Positions 10,496 through 23,100 of a stretch of 64,000 nucleotides of DNA are shown piece after piece. Under the pieces are notes generated by a model. The model searched no databases. It was not told the origin of the DNA and saw only the letters and a program-made list of their open reading frames with translations. This stretch comes from Gamsiella multidivaricata. Lineage: Eukaryota > Mortierellomycota > Mortierellomycetes > Mortierellales > Mortierellaceae. The stretch spans positions 310,001 through 374,000 of the forward strand of contig NW_026251720.1 of NCBI RefSeq assembly GCF_025024155.1. Direction: 5' to 3'. The translations under genes and the position numbers were made by a program. Within the stretch, counting starts at the first letter, position 1, and each line of letters begins with the position of its first letter.

Positions 10496-11662
10496 ATGTC
10501 CGCACAGACACAGGAACAGGCACACGACAACGTGGCGTACCATAGCGACCCGGCCAGGATCCAAGAGCTCCGTCGTTTGCTCCTCAATTCTCTCCAGAAA
10601 ACCACTCCCTGCGACTGCATCCTCCTCTCCGGCGGAGTTGACACCTCAATCTTAGCTGAGGCCGCCTACACAGTCTACAACCAAAGCAAAGATTCCAACC
10701 CGGACCTCCAACGGCCTCTCGTGGGCGCCATCACCGTTCTCTGTACAGATCAAGCCACGGATGAATTCTATGCCAGTCAGATCGCCGCCCGAACGGGGCT
10801 CGTTCAGGAAGTCGTCAAGATCACGCTCGACTCCGTCCTAGAAGAACTCGAGTTCTGTATCAAGACTCTCGAAACCTTTGACCCGATGGAACTCCGGAAC
10901 GGGATCGTGATCGCTCGAGGGCTCTCGGTCGCCAAACAGTTGGGGTATAAGACCGTCATGACTGGCGATGGTGCCGATGAGCTCTTTGCGGGATATTCGT
11001 TTCTACACAACATGTCCGCAGAGCGCCTGCAGGCCTATTCCGACAAATTGACAAAGACCATGCGCTTTTCGGGAGTCACCCTCGCCAGAGCTCTCGGGTT
11101 GGAGCTCGTTCAGCCATTCTTGGATCCGGAATTGATCGCTTTCTCGCAGCAGTGTACCAAGGAAGAGAAGATTAATTATCATGAGCACACCAAAGAAAGA
11201 GAGTGGCAGGATCGACTTTTAGGGAGACAGCTGCACGGCAAGTTTATTCTGAGAGAGGCCTTCGAGAAGGAAGCCTTTTCTGCATGGCGAAAGAAAGAGC
11301 CCATCGAGGTTGGTTCCGGTACGACGGTCTTGCCCAAGCTGTTCCAGGAATCGATGGATCCAGAGGAGCTGGAGAAGGAGCAGGGCATGATTTTTGCCGA
11401 AGAGGGGATCAAGATCAGGGATGCGGAGCATTTGATGTACTTTAAGGTGTTCAAGAAGGTCTTTGGCGATGATTTGAGTACCTATCCCGAGAAACTCAAG
11501 AAGGACGGTCGCGATCCGTGTCCAGGCTGTGGATTCAATCTCACGACTCCCGATCAGACCTTTTGCGTGATCTGCGGACAGTGGCCAGCACGTATCCTAC
11601 CGCCTCCAGAAGAGATGGCCAAGGTTTTAGCAACCAAATCTGATGCCACTGCCTCGAACTAG
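10496..11662 (+). CDS. Asparagine-synthetase-like PP-loop protein with C-terminal zinc ribbon
   Basis: An intronless ORF of 388 residues. The PP-loop ATP-pyrophosphatase motif is SGGVDTS (about residue 41-47), and the asparagine-synthetase C-domain signature is TGDGADELFAGYSFLHNM (about 159-176), followed by LVQPFLDPELIAFS. There is no N-terminal glutaminase domain and hence no Cys-2 nucleophile. The C-terminus ends with a two-knuckle zinc ribbon, CPGCG...CVICG (about 342-362). Classical asparagine synthetase B uses glutamine and is about 550 residues long. This shorter form may use free ammonia or adenylate another substrate; that is inference. Lack of introns in an intron-rich region could reflect transfer from a prokaryote or a retrocopy. 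It shares a promoter gap with FPGT. Confidence 0.72.
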   Translation: MSAQTQEQAHDNVAYHSDPARIQELRRLLLNSLQKTTPCDCILLSGGVDTSILAEAAYTVYNQSKDSNPDLQRPLVGAITVLCTDQATDEFYASQIAARTGLVQEVVKITLDSVLEELEFCIKTLETFDPMELRNGIVIARGLSVAKQLGYKTVMTGDGADELFAGYSFLHNMSAERLQAYSDKLTKTMRFSGVTLARALGLELVQPFLDPELIAFSQQCTKEEKINYHEHTKEREWQDRLLGRQLHGKFILREAFEKEAFSAWRKKEPIEVGSGTTVLPKLFQESMDPEELEKEQGMIFAEEGIKIRDAEHLMYFKVFKKVFGDDLSTYPEKLKKDGRDPCPGCGFNLTTPDQTFCVICGQWPARILPPPEEMAKVLATKSDATASN

Positions 11663-11766
11663 AAGGACTTCTCCATCTTTAGAATAAAGACTGTCTACTA
11701 TAATTTATTATCAGTAAATTCACTTATAAGATGCGGACGAAATTACATTCTGGTCCCTACGATCCG

Positions 11767-14700
11767 CTAGGCATGGGTACTGGTCTGAATGGTCTGCAGC
11801 TCCCGACGAAGCTCTCGCAGTTCTCTCTCGAGACGTCTCCTCTCCTCGACCTCCTTTCGCACAGCCTTGTCTTTCTCCTCCCGTAGCTCGCCCATAGCTC
11901 TCCTGAATTCTTTTCGCAACGCTGCCGTCGCCCCTGCAATTGCTGTATTATTACTGGTAGGACTGAGGGCGTTGGCGCTGCTATCGAGCCCTTGCTGGCC
12001 AGCGCCAAACACGTCTGAAGCAGAAGGAACAGGTGACATAGCGCTTGAAGGCGACTCCTCTGGGTGCTTTTGAGGGAGTGACCCAAAGTTAAATGACCTC
12101 GCGAGTCCAGATGAGAACCAAAACGACGAAGGAGGCGATTGTGCGCTTGAAGTTACCGACAGACTGTCCAGAAGCTGGGATCCTGTACCTGGACCTCCAC
12201 TGACACTCTCTAGTGCGGCGATAATCATACGCAGTTCTCCCATCTCGCCCTCCAACTTCCCACACTTGGCTCGTAATTCTTCCAGTGTATTAACGTCAAA
12301 GGGGCTCAGTTTGACGGCCGAATTCGAGTTCAAGGCACAGTCTACTGCATTGCCCTCTTTGATCTTGGCCATGTCCGCTTGCATCTGCAGAAGAGCTTTT
12401 TCTTGTTCCTGAACAACTTGGTCCCTCTCCCGCAGCAGTTTGTCCTTGGCGCGGATAATTTCCTGGAGTTCGTCTAGCTCATCGCTTTGGTGCGGTTTAT
12501 GAACAACCCGTCCGAACAAGGATGATCTGCTGTTGACAGGCGTACCTGTTGCGCCTGCTGCCGCTAGTTCCGCCAGTCGAGCATTCTCGTCCATGAGTAC
12601 ATCGGTATGTTGCTTCAGCAGCTCTAGCTCCTTCTCCAGCAACTCAACCATTTCAGCACTGGCATGAAGCCTTTCAAGATCTGACTTTAAAACCCGTGTC
12701 GATTGTCCTCGTTGTTTCAAGGATGAGTCCAAAAGATCAGTATCTTCCGGCGTATGTTGTTTCTTCGTAAGAATTTCCTGGTTGCTGTTTCGACGGCTCT
12801 GTTCACCCATCTTTCCTAATTGCTCCCTCAGCTCCAAGTTATCCTGTTCAATCTGTTCTGATCTCGCTACCAACTCCTTGACTCGGCCAATAAGTGCCTC
12901 CATGCTAAATCCGATCACTCCAGCAGGCACCAACGATGATGTACTTTCTGAAAGAGCTGTCTTATCCCCTGGGGTTCCTGTTATTTTCTGCTGCTGAAGC
13001 TGTTGGTGAGACGAGTACAGCTGCATATGACTCTTTCGTCTAGGATCGGGCACAATGTCAAAGAGCTGCCGCATGTCTTTTAGATTCGATTGATGCTGCT
13101 GGTTGAGAATATCGATCTCGTCGATGGCCTCCCGCAGCTGTCGCCTGAGTTCTTGCACTGCCTCATCACCATTGCAATTCGCGTCCACGCCCTTATCCAT
13201 ATCCTCGACAGCCACTAAGCTCTCTTCCAAAGCTTTGATCCGATGGCTTTGATCTTCCTGCCACCGTTGACGCTCATTCTCCAATTCCTGTTGCGCCATC
13301 TGCTTTGCCAGAAGCGCATCCTTGAGGCTCTTTTCCAAGGCTGCGCGGACCGTATCCTCTGCAGCCTGACCACGCGAAACCGAGAAATTCTTGATTCTGA
13401 TGCTGTTGTTGCGGCTCTCGCTCAGGGCAACTGACTGCCGCCTTAGGAGTCCAATTTCGCCTGTGAGGACAGTCATTTTTTGCTGTGATTCTGACACACG
13501 GTTCTCGAGTGCGTCCAGAGTTGAACAAATGCTGTCAATAGAGAAATGTGCTGAGCCGTCTCCTAGGACCGAGCTTGGTGATATTGAGGGCTTTGAGCCG
13601 GCGAGCGTCTCCGAAACTGCCGTTGTACCTGCAGTATAGGCATCAGAGGGTTCAGACGAGACCGAATCCTCGCGGACAAGTGGTTTTGAAGCCTCTCGCT
13701 TAGAAACCTGGCAGCCGACCGTTGTTTCCGAGGACCATGTTTGACCAGTTCCTTCCCGCTCCTGTCGACCACGACCACTCGATCCCTGTTGCTGCTGAAG
13801 GACCGCTTGCAGACGATGTTGGACAGTATTCAAAAAGCTACTCAGCTTAGCCACGGTCTTGGCATCATGAGTTTCTATGAGTGCATCCATATTCTTCTGC
13901 TGCGATTGAGAAATAGCAATCGTCTTTTGTTGCTGCTCGTCTAGCTTGATAAACAAGTCGCGCTGATGATCCAACTGATGCATCAGTCTCTCGATAGCAC
14001 GATCCTTGTCCTCGAGCAGTGACTGGGCCTCAAGCGCGTCTGATTCCAGGTTCATAATCGTCCTGGACATCATCCCGCTAGTATCCAATAATATTATAAC
14101 AAATAGAAACCAGATTCATTAGATGCATCCATTCATTCAACTTTACTTTTAAAAAAGAAAGTCTGGGCGACAAAACATTAACTTACAATTGCTGTTCAAC
14201 ATCCTGTCCGATCCTGGCATCTTGCAACTGTGCCATGTACATTTCTCTTTCTCTACGGCCCTGATCTTCTAGTCGGACAACACCCAAAGCCAAGACGCCC
14301 GATGTATGCTGCAATAGGGTCCGCTGAAGATCTGCAGCCAACTGCGTAAGTTTCCAGAGTTCGGTTGCGACTTGGTCCACTTTGCGGTTTGCGGCCTCTA
14401 GATGGTCGCTCGCCTGCCGTGCCAACTTCTTGTTGTCCGCATGGAGCCTTAGCAGCGACTGAGCTGCTTCTCGGATCTTGGACTCGAGCGAAAGACGAGC
14501 AGTGAGCGCTGCGATTCTGGAGCTGAGCGTGGCATGGTGCTACAGCGTAGTAAAAAGAGGGAGTATGCATTAACTTGCCTGCAGGTGATGGGACCATACA
14601 GCAGCACAAGACATATACCAGAACGATATGGACTTCAGTGAGAGAAGCGTTCGATAAAGCTTCGTGGGCATTAGATCAATGTTGTAGAACTCATAAGAAT

Positions 14701-16652
14701 GCAATACTTACGCGCTTAATGCTCTCCACCGTCTGGGGAATAAGGACTTCAAAGCCCTTAGAGTCCACAGCAGCCTGAGAGATCATGATCTGCATTGCAA
14801 TATCTACTTCGGAGTCTGGATCATCCGGCTGTATCAGATACTGCTGCATGAGCGACATGGCCGTTCTGTCTTGCATTGTCTCAAATAACCAGGGACCCGA
14901 GGAAGGACTGGTCATTCCTGGAGAGCTTGGCGATCGCACTGTCGATGGCATTCGCTGTCGCCCCTGGCTATGACTCGGCTGATGCTGTACCTGTGCTTGA
15001 TGCTGTTGACGAGTATCGAGTGGGTGCTGAGCATTCGAATATGAATGCTGCTGTGTTGAATAGGCCGATGGGGGCTGCGGGGCCTGTGGAATTACCAGAT
15101 GATTGGGAGACTGGCGAGGGAGCAGATAAGAGGAAGAAGAAGGTGCGGGCTGCTTCAAACGTGGGCGACTTTGCGCAGTGCCCTTGATTGTATTTTCTGG
15201 CTCCAGATGTCTATTCCCTGGACCCGCTACATCTGCCGTGCTGGGCCCCTTCTTGACCGTATACAAATGGTGTGTTTTTATGGATAGCTTGTGTAACCCA
15301 GAGGAATGCCTCCTGTTGTTATGATTCGGAGGTAGTGTGCTTGATTTGTTAGCTGGCATGCTGTTTGTAGGAAGTTTTGCCGATGATGGAGTTGGCGATT
15401 CTGTTGCCACTGAAACGGACTGACTTTCTGTTGAGGACCCGAAATAGTGAGGCTGGACAGTAGTGATATTAGATAATGGAGGCGGTGGGTAATATGATAG
15501 TAGATCGGCAGAGTTATTAGACTGGGAGTGTCCAGGGTACTCTTGGTGAAATAGAGAGGGAGACGAAAACGACGATAAAGAAGCAGCTGAATTATATTCC
15601 GTGGTAGAGGAAAGGGATGAAGACAAGGACATGTTGCGATTAGGCAATCGTACGCTGGATTGCTGCGATCCCGTAAAGGATGAAGTCGATGGACCAGTTG
15701 GTCGCTGTTTGGAGGATTGGACAGCGCCATCCTGCATATGATTGAGGGGGTAATGATGCAGGGAGCGCTCATTTGAGACCCTGCTGCCACTTGCGGAGGC
15801 ATTTGCTTGTTCATACTGCAGCTGCTGGCCTCCTTCTCTTGAGAGTTGACCCGGACTATGACCTGGACCGTCATCATAACGATGCAAAAGTTCCTGCGTC
15901 TGTGCAGGGATGAATGTATTGCTTTCGCCACGGAGGTTCATAGGCTGTCGTAAATATGCCAAATACCGGGAATTGCTGGTGCTACTACCGCTGCTGCTCA
16001 TGCTTGATTGATATTCTAGAGGATGCACACTGGCCATCGCAGACCCGGGCACACTGTCGATCGAATTCCGGTGCTGATATGAGTTGCGAGTAAGATCCTT
16101 GGGTATAAACTGAGGCGAATGAGGATGAGGAAAGTTGTTCGGATGCAGACGATTGGCGTTCAAGTTGCGTGGAGAAGGTACTGAGTTGTACGATCTATCA
16201 TCATCTACGGGTACCTTGATACCATCTTCGGTGGGTGTAACTGCTCTTTTTGTTACAGGCAAGGCTGGGAGTGGTCTGTGCTGCGACGCAGGAGAGTACA
16301 GAGGTAGCTGGATATGTGAATTGGAGCGAGGTCGTTGTCTTGGTTGTTCAGTTTTATTGATGCCGGCTACTGGCGACGACAGTGGTGAAAAAAATGAGGA
16401 GTGAGAGGGAGACGGTGCTGATTCACGCCTCTCAGACACAGGGGCTGCACTTTGCCTGGCACTTCCCGTAGACTGCAGCATGGGCGAGGATAGGGCGATG
16501 AATCGATCTGTGGAAATGTTGAACTCGGCTGAGTATGGCCGAGGTGGGATCCTGGGAGGTGGCGGCGCGGTAGGCTCAGGACCAGGGCCGGGATCGAGAT
16601 CAGGGTTAGAATCAGGGGAAACAGGAGGGATCGCAAGTGGAGGATGGGGCCA
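11767..16652 (-). CDS. Uds1 (Up-regulated during septation) domain coiled-coil protein
   Basis: Inferred exons complement(11767-14077, 14187-14539, 14712-16481 or to 16652) join in phase to give at least 1477 residues. About 540 residues of Ser/Pro/Gln-rich disordered sequence come first. The Uds1-type region follows: AMQIMISQAAVDSKGFEVL, ESIKR, then ATLSSRIAALTARLSLESK and VATELWKLTQLAADLQRTLL. The rest is coiled coil broken by Ser/Thr-rich linkers, ending RRLERELRELRRELQ. The first in-frame ATG is at 16481, but the frame stays open upstream to a likely acceptor at 16652/16653, preceded by a stop. A further 5' exon carrying the true start is therefore likely and was not located. Family members are linked to septation and polarised growth in fungi; a role here is inference. 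Confidence 0.75.
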
Positions 16653-19600
16653 CTATGGTGTCAGTTTGGAATTGAAGCAGCAGCAGTGGTGGGCAGAAAG
16701 AGGATAGTCAGGAAGGGTGTGCTTTTTGTAGGCGTATTGAAAGGGAAGAAGAGGCAGGCACAGCGTGGTCCAGGTGGACCTCTTCCACTTTTTTCCACTC
16801 CTGTCTTTGTCTCACTCATCTCTTGCCCTTTTTGTATCCCTGCGCCCGACTCCATTCGTCAAGAAATTGGAATAACATGGAAGCGTCAAACAGGGAGGAT
16901 CGTGATCTACACTGACCTTTACCGCCATGGACAGGATATTGGCCGCGGTCGGTCCAAACAGGGATCCCCAGTATATGTGTCTCGAAGAGTTGCTATTGTT
17001 TTTATACTCTGGGGTCCGAGCTAGCGAATCTAGCTGACAGATCGCAGGTTGGCGTCAGCAGACTCAGAAAACGAATGAAACAGCAACGGAAGAGATGGGG
17101 GGGAGAGAAGGCTGATTCAAACCTCATTCTACATCTCAGTCTTCTTCAATCGCAAAAAAAAGGGGGGGGCGAAGAGCTGATCGTCCACGCGATTGCGCCA
17201 TGTGATGACCATGACGGAATCATCCATCCACGACACTGGTTAGGGTTTGAGCCCTCGACAGCTTGCTCGTCATCGGTATAGCGCACAATTGACCCCTTTT
17301 ATCCCCGAACTTTGTTACGCGTCAAGGTCGCGTCGATGAACCCAGCTTTTTTTTTTTCTACGAGGACTGTTGCCTAGGAACATATCGCACGCGACAAAAG
17401 AGCATGCCACCTCTTGGAACACAAACACGGAATAAAATAATAAAATGAGAGACGCAAGGACGCATGCGTGCACTTGCAGCCAACTGCTTTCGAGCGGGGA
17501 TTTCGAGTTCCGAAGGTTTCTACACCGAACCTAAGCGATCGATGGAATGTCGGGAAGGACTACTCTGCAGTCGCGAAAGATGGGGGCATTCCCCGGTGCC
17601 CCTCAGCTCATTGGTTAGCACAATTGGTTTCATCCACGAGCAACCTTGAGCACGCGTCTCTACATTAATTGCATCGGAAATGGCTCCTTCTGGCTGTTCG
17701 TCACCCTTGTTTTCCAATTGACCATACAGCCAAGGACTCGCATGCGAGAAGAATCGCCAAATTTTCTATGTGGGCATCCCCATTCTTAATCCATCCTACA
17801 TATCGTAGAAAGGACGGGATCATACGATCACACAGCTCGCTCAAGACCTTCCGCAAATTCTTCATCGCTTCCGTCTAATGAGCACATAGAGTTCTCAGGT
17901 CGAACTGTTGGAATGAAAGACATGAAGAAAGACGCGAAAGATACTCAAGACCACGGTCGGGATGTAATCCATCTATCAAAGCTATCCACCGAGGTCTAGG
18001 TCCCAAGAAGTCCTCGTTTTTATTACAGGACCTGAAAATTCGGCATCCGGCGCTTAGAGGCCAGAACGTGGCCTGAGTATTGCCCTCATTCGTAGATGAG
18101 TTGCCGGAATGAATAAATACTCACAATGACCCTTTATGTTTGACCTTGAAAACCAATAAGACAGGAGACATTGAGCTTTTTTTTTTATTTTTTTTATTCG
18201 TGTATTCGTGTGAATTGTTGTTTATTGCAATGCAGACTCCCTGGAATCCCTAACGCATCATAAAGTTACATGTCCTATATAGTGCATGGGAATTGTTGTA
18301 TAAGCCAGCTCCAGCTCTCCCCATTGTAAGCGGGATAATCAGACGAGTAGCAGAGTATGGGATTGTCAGTGGTACTTATCAGGTAGTCGCTTGCTTTTCG
18401 TCAATGAAGAAGATGTCTTTGAAAGCAAAGAGGAGGGAAGTGAGGGCCATATTTGGAGCACTATTAAAAAAAAAAATTAAGCTTGTCGCGTCGCACGTTG
18501 CAGAAATCTGGCGATATGATTGGCCTGTTCACGCGAATTGGGCGTAATCGTAGGAAGAAGCTGAACAAAGCGTGTCTGTTAATGATACATCTTTTATCCG
18601 CCAGAAACCGGTTGGGTGTCATCGCTGGGGAAAAAGAATATCACCTTCTGGACCGGTGTGAACGAGCGGATCGCACAGGACTTCCCTCACGATTAGGGCT
18701 GCTATCAGCCAAATGCACAGATCCGGACAGGCTACAACCTGGCATATCAAGGAACGTTGACTTGTCGTCGCCTGGCATTGACGACGATGGAGAGTTATCT
18801 AGACCAAATTCGGCATGGCAGTTTGAGTCCTTGAAGGGTCTAGTGATTGGATTCATCTCGGCTACGGCGCTTAGCTATGCAGAGAAATTTGATGCAAACG
18901 GGTGCGATCGTGTAAGGTAAGGTCCATTCGAATAACATAGCTGCTGTCTTTGTTCACCCACACGCCATCTACGGTGAAATAACATGCTAGATACGGCACC
19001 GTTTGATGATGCGCTGCTGTGTTTATATGTGCATTGATCTTGTATTTATCTTCGTGGAACCTCCAGCTCAGTTCGCCGTCCTTTGCGACAGAAATACGCA
19101 TCCGGTCGCGACGATGAGCTCTTGTTGAAGTGCGTTTATGTGTGTTACCGTGAAGCAGACGAGAGAAAAAAGCAATCCACATTAAGTCCGATCGGTAGCA
19201 CATGGACATATATATGTCGACAACAAGAAGCAACGATAGAATCAACAAACCGACTTTTGTGCCGAAAGAGGCCTTGAAGGCGTTCAAGAGCCACACGCTG
19301 TCCAGCGTGTTGTTCATGTTCATAGGCCATGAGTACACCACCATTTTTCTTTGGAAGAAAAAGGGAAACAGTGCTTAGCAAGCCCACGTTGCTGCTTTGT
19401 AGCAGGTGGGGGAGAGTAGTCTAAACAGGGATTCTAGCCTTTCGATCTGCAGATGCGTCGTACAGCTTCCCAAGTAAAGTGCTGTACTCGGTTGTTGTGA
19501 ACATGTTTCTACTCCTCTCCGCCCCCCGTCCCATGCATCCGCTGCACTGCAGTGTCCGTTGCCTGTGCTTTGGACCACCTGCTCCCGTCAGATCCGTTCT

Positions 19601-19991
19601 GTTGGCCCGAGAAATCATAAGGCAGCGATTTTGTCTGCGGCATTCACTTCTCCCGGGTGCTCATCTGTCCCTCGAGCTGCTATTTCTCACATTGCCCGCG
19701 CTCTTTCTCTCGCTCTTTCCTCTCTCCCACTCTCTCCCTCGCACTCCTTCGCTCGCATCCGCTTTCTTCTCCTCCCCTCGCTATATTTGGTTTGACACTA
19801 CCACCCTCTCAGCCCTACCCTACTCTCTCTTCTCTTCTCTTCTCTGCACACGCGAACTGGCACTCAGAAGGGCCACTCCGATCCCTCCACCATCCAGTCG
19901 CATTCGTGTCGTACACGTGCATTCCCTCGCCACTGCACTGCCCTATACTTCTCAGTGTCCACTCACACTACCGCCCTCCCCCAATAGCCAG
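16653..19991. other. Gene-poor region between divergent Uds1 and LRR genes
   Basis: About 3.3 kb, probably holding the missing 5' exon and promoter of the Uds1 gene and the promoter of the LRR gene. Homopolymer runs occur at 17154-17168 and about 18178-18200. The longest frame is a 157-codon ORF on the - strand (18871-19344) with one hydrophobic stretch (VGLLILSLLLVVDIYMS). Its splice context and start are unclear and I do not recognise it. No other stretch looks coding. Confidence 0.4.
19690..19991 (+). promoter_or_regulatory. Pyrimidine-rich leader of the LRR gene
   Basis: A strongly C/T-biased stretch (TCTCTTCTCTTCTCTTCTCT near 19825-19845) precedes the LRR gene. Such CT blocks are common just upstream of, or within, 5' UTRs of filamentous-fungal genes. 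A donor at 19992 (CCAG|GTGAG) and an acceptor at 20134 (CTCAG) suggest a 143-base 5' UTR intron ending one base before the start codon. Confidence 0.5.
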
Positions 19992-20135
19992 GTGAGACCC
20001 TTTCGGTGGTGCCTTGTCCATACAACAACACCATGTACCATGACACGTTACCGCCAAATTTCATAACTAAATGCATTCACCTCAGAATACACATCCCACT
20101 TAGCCAAACTCCACCCTCCCTCTTCTCTGCTCAGA

Positions 20136-23100
20136 ATGAACTCGTCAGCCATGCCCTCGAGCGCCCGATCCCCTCAGCAAGCCAAATCTCATTATAGCGG
20201 CGCCTATAGCTCAGACGAAATCCCGACGACCATACCCCAGAGACCGCCTCGCTTAAATCGGCCAAGGGCTGACTCAACATCCTCGCCCACCATGTCCGGC
20301 TCTCAGTACTATCAGCACTACCACCAGCAACAGCAATCGCAGACTCCGTACCGGCAATACGACCAATACATTTCATCATCACCCCCGTCCTCTAGGCAGT
20401 CGCCGCGATCAACACCGAACTCTTATGGCATGTCCTACTCATCCCTGCCGTCTTCGCCCATGAGCTTTCAGCTGCCACCCTCAGCACTCGCACCAACCAA
20501 AGAGGATTCTCTTCGGTCGGGCTCGATCTCATACCATCCAAGCAGTGGCTATGGCACCAACAGTCATCCTATTCAGATCCCAACCATGGGATCGCCCTCG
20601 TCTGCGGCGTCGTCTTATAGGACGCCGCGCTTGTCGCCAGGGTTAAACAGCGGCGGGGGCGGTGGCATTGGTGTCGTTTCATCCTCTATGCCACCACTGA
20701 CCCTACCGGACGCATTTTTAGAGGAACAATCGGACTATGCAGAGTACTACTCGGATGTGGGTCTGGTCGAACAGCAACAGCGACAAATGCAGTCGCACAG
20801 CCTGGCCATTCACTCTCATCCCTCGGTACATCGGCAGGCAACACTGGATTTCCCAGCTTCACCGTCTTTATATCGCCATGCACAACCACAACTCCAACAA
20901 CGGTCCGATGGGTCCTCACTCCTGCCATCACCACTTATGAGTCCTTTAACCTCACCGCTTTCAGGTGAATTTCCATCGCTTAGTCTTGGTAAGTCTTGGC
21001 TCTCCTTCATTATTCATTATTGCGCTCATTGGTAGCGAGAGAAGAGAATTAATGGGTCCGTGTTCAGCCCAGGTACATTTGCAAATGTACGACGAAGAAC
21101 CAGAGCACAAAGTTTATTGCAGCCTTGCGGGCGAGGTTGCTCGTTCTTTTTGGATTTCATGGGGTAAAGACTGGTCATAGGAAGGAGGGCAGGAGCGACA
21201 GGACAAAGATCCTTTTGGTTTTATTTTTGCCCCTATCAATGATGGCGAGATAAAATAGGGTAGTTACCGAACACGACACGAACGCGAGCGAAGGTAGTCA
21301 TGGTGGGCAAAGAGGAGCGGGTTGCAACGAGCATACGGCATCAACAAAGGGTCGGTTTGGTGAGCACAAGGATCATCCTCTTTAGCATTTTAGTTCGATC
21401 GAGTCGTTGCTCAGATTCAGGAACGTGGCACGAACAGAGCAGTCACCTGCAGGCGGGTCAGGTTGCCCATTCCGCTGTTGGGCTAAGACCCTTTCCCTCA
21501 CCCTTCTTCTTTGTCAGTTTGCGCAGAGTTTGTGCACAGATGCTTGTGTAATACATGAGAGGGAGATAGGGAAACGATGTGCGATGGCGCTGCAGGAGAT
21601 CAGCACGAATGTTTGTTTGCAGCCAATGGCGAGGTCCAGAACAAACGCGAGTAGCATTCATCCGCACGGCACTGCTTGCTCAAACATACCACTGCTTTCT
21701 CGCCTTTCTATAGAAGAATCATTCTCGGCCCGAAATTCGGTAGCGCCTCGCTTCAATAGCGAAGTGATCCAGACCCTACCTGAGGGGCACTACACAGGCC
21801 ATCCTCATGTTCCAGTCGAGTCCTTTCTCATGCCGACCCAGGAACAGTACCCGCCCGACTCTATGATCCTTTTTGGCGGCACTGCCTCACACTCCGAGGG
21901 CTCGCTCTTCCGCAAGGATTCCAAGGAGTACCTCCTCCTCACCAATTCGAGTCTTCTCAAGTACAAGACGATGGAAAAGGCCGCCAAAGTCTTTGGCAAC
22001 CAGTCCGTGTGGTCCTCGACCTCCGGTCACCAGCTCTTGACTCCGCAGCAGACCAGTCTTATCGCAAAGGATCACCGTCTCTTGTCGCTCAACTCCATCG
22101 TAGGCGTGCACATATATCAGCCCGGGGGCTCCGATATGCAGATCCAAGTTGAATATCTCGTCTCGATTTCGTCCCAGCCAGCATCAATGTACTTCACGCC
22201 TGCGCCCGACCAGGCGGAGGTATGGCTCAAAGAACTTCGACAAGGATGCAACTGTCATGCCCCTCAGGCCGGGATGATTCCGAAGGGCACTCGTCAACGC
22301 CAATGGGTCCTGGACAAGTTGAGGGATGACCACATAGCCTTGCCACAGAGCGTTGTCGAAAATGATCCTACAGCACTGACAGCTGGAGGCATGTGGAGGG
22401 CGTACTTCAAAAGCCAGAAGATCAAAGGGGTATCCTCACAGGATAATGGATCGAGCGAATCAAAGGTGCCTCTTGAGGGAAAAGTTATTGTTCTGGCTGT
22501 CGGAAAGTCCTTTGTCCATCTTTTACCCCACAACCTCGGTAACGGCAGTACCAAAGACGACATGAAAGACGAACGTGTAATCCTCCAATACCCGATCCTC
22601 ACCACCAAGGCAATTCAGTATCGAGAAAAAGACGACACCTTCTCTTTGACTTTCGGAACTACACTCCGCCAACGGAGGGTCGTCATGACGTTTGTCTCTG
22701 CAAGAGCAAGGGAGATCATCATTGCCATTCGTGCGCGAGTCGAAAGTCTTCGCTGGCTTTACCCACAAGGCAGGAAGGGAATCGAGCTCTCACTGTCCGA
22801 GGCGCTTTCAAAACCAATTCCGGTCCCCTCAAAGGACCACATGATTGACTTAGGTTTTGAAGACTTGTTGCGAGCAGAGTGCAACGCCATGAACATCGAC
22901 CGTAAAACCTACAGTAATGTTAAGATCAATGGCTTTTCAATTACCGTCGACAAGGCTGGGGATACTTTTGAAACCAAGGGAGATTATTCGGTGGACGAGA
23001 TGAAGTGCCTCTTGCGTGCCCTGCGGTTCAACACCACATTCAAGGAGATCAGTTTCCGCAACATTTCATTCGCAGCTCTTCAAAAGCCCAAGACCATGAA

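Noticed and set aside
15278..15931. 217-codon minus-strand frame inside the Uds1-like gene
   Set aside because: It overlaps the long main frame in a shifted phase; the main frame continues into the conserved Uds1 region through good splice sites.
19479..20066. 195-codon plus-strand frame before the LRR gene
   Set aside because: It is Ser/Leu/Pro-rich because the DNA is C/T-rich leader sequence. It has no recognisable domain and lies where a promoter and 5' UTR are expected.
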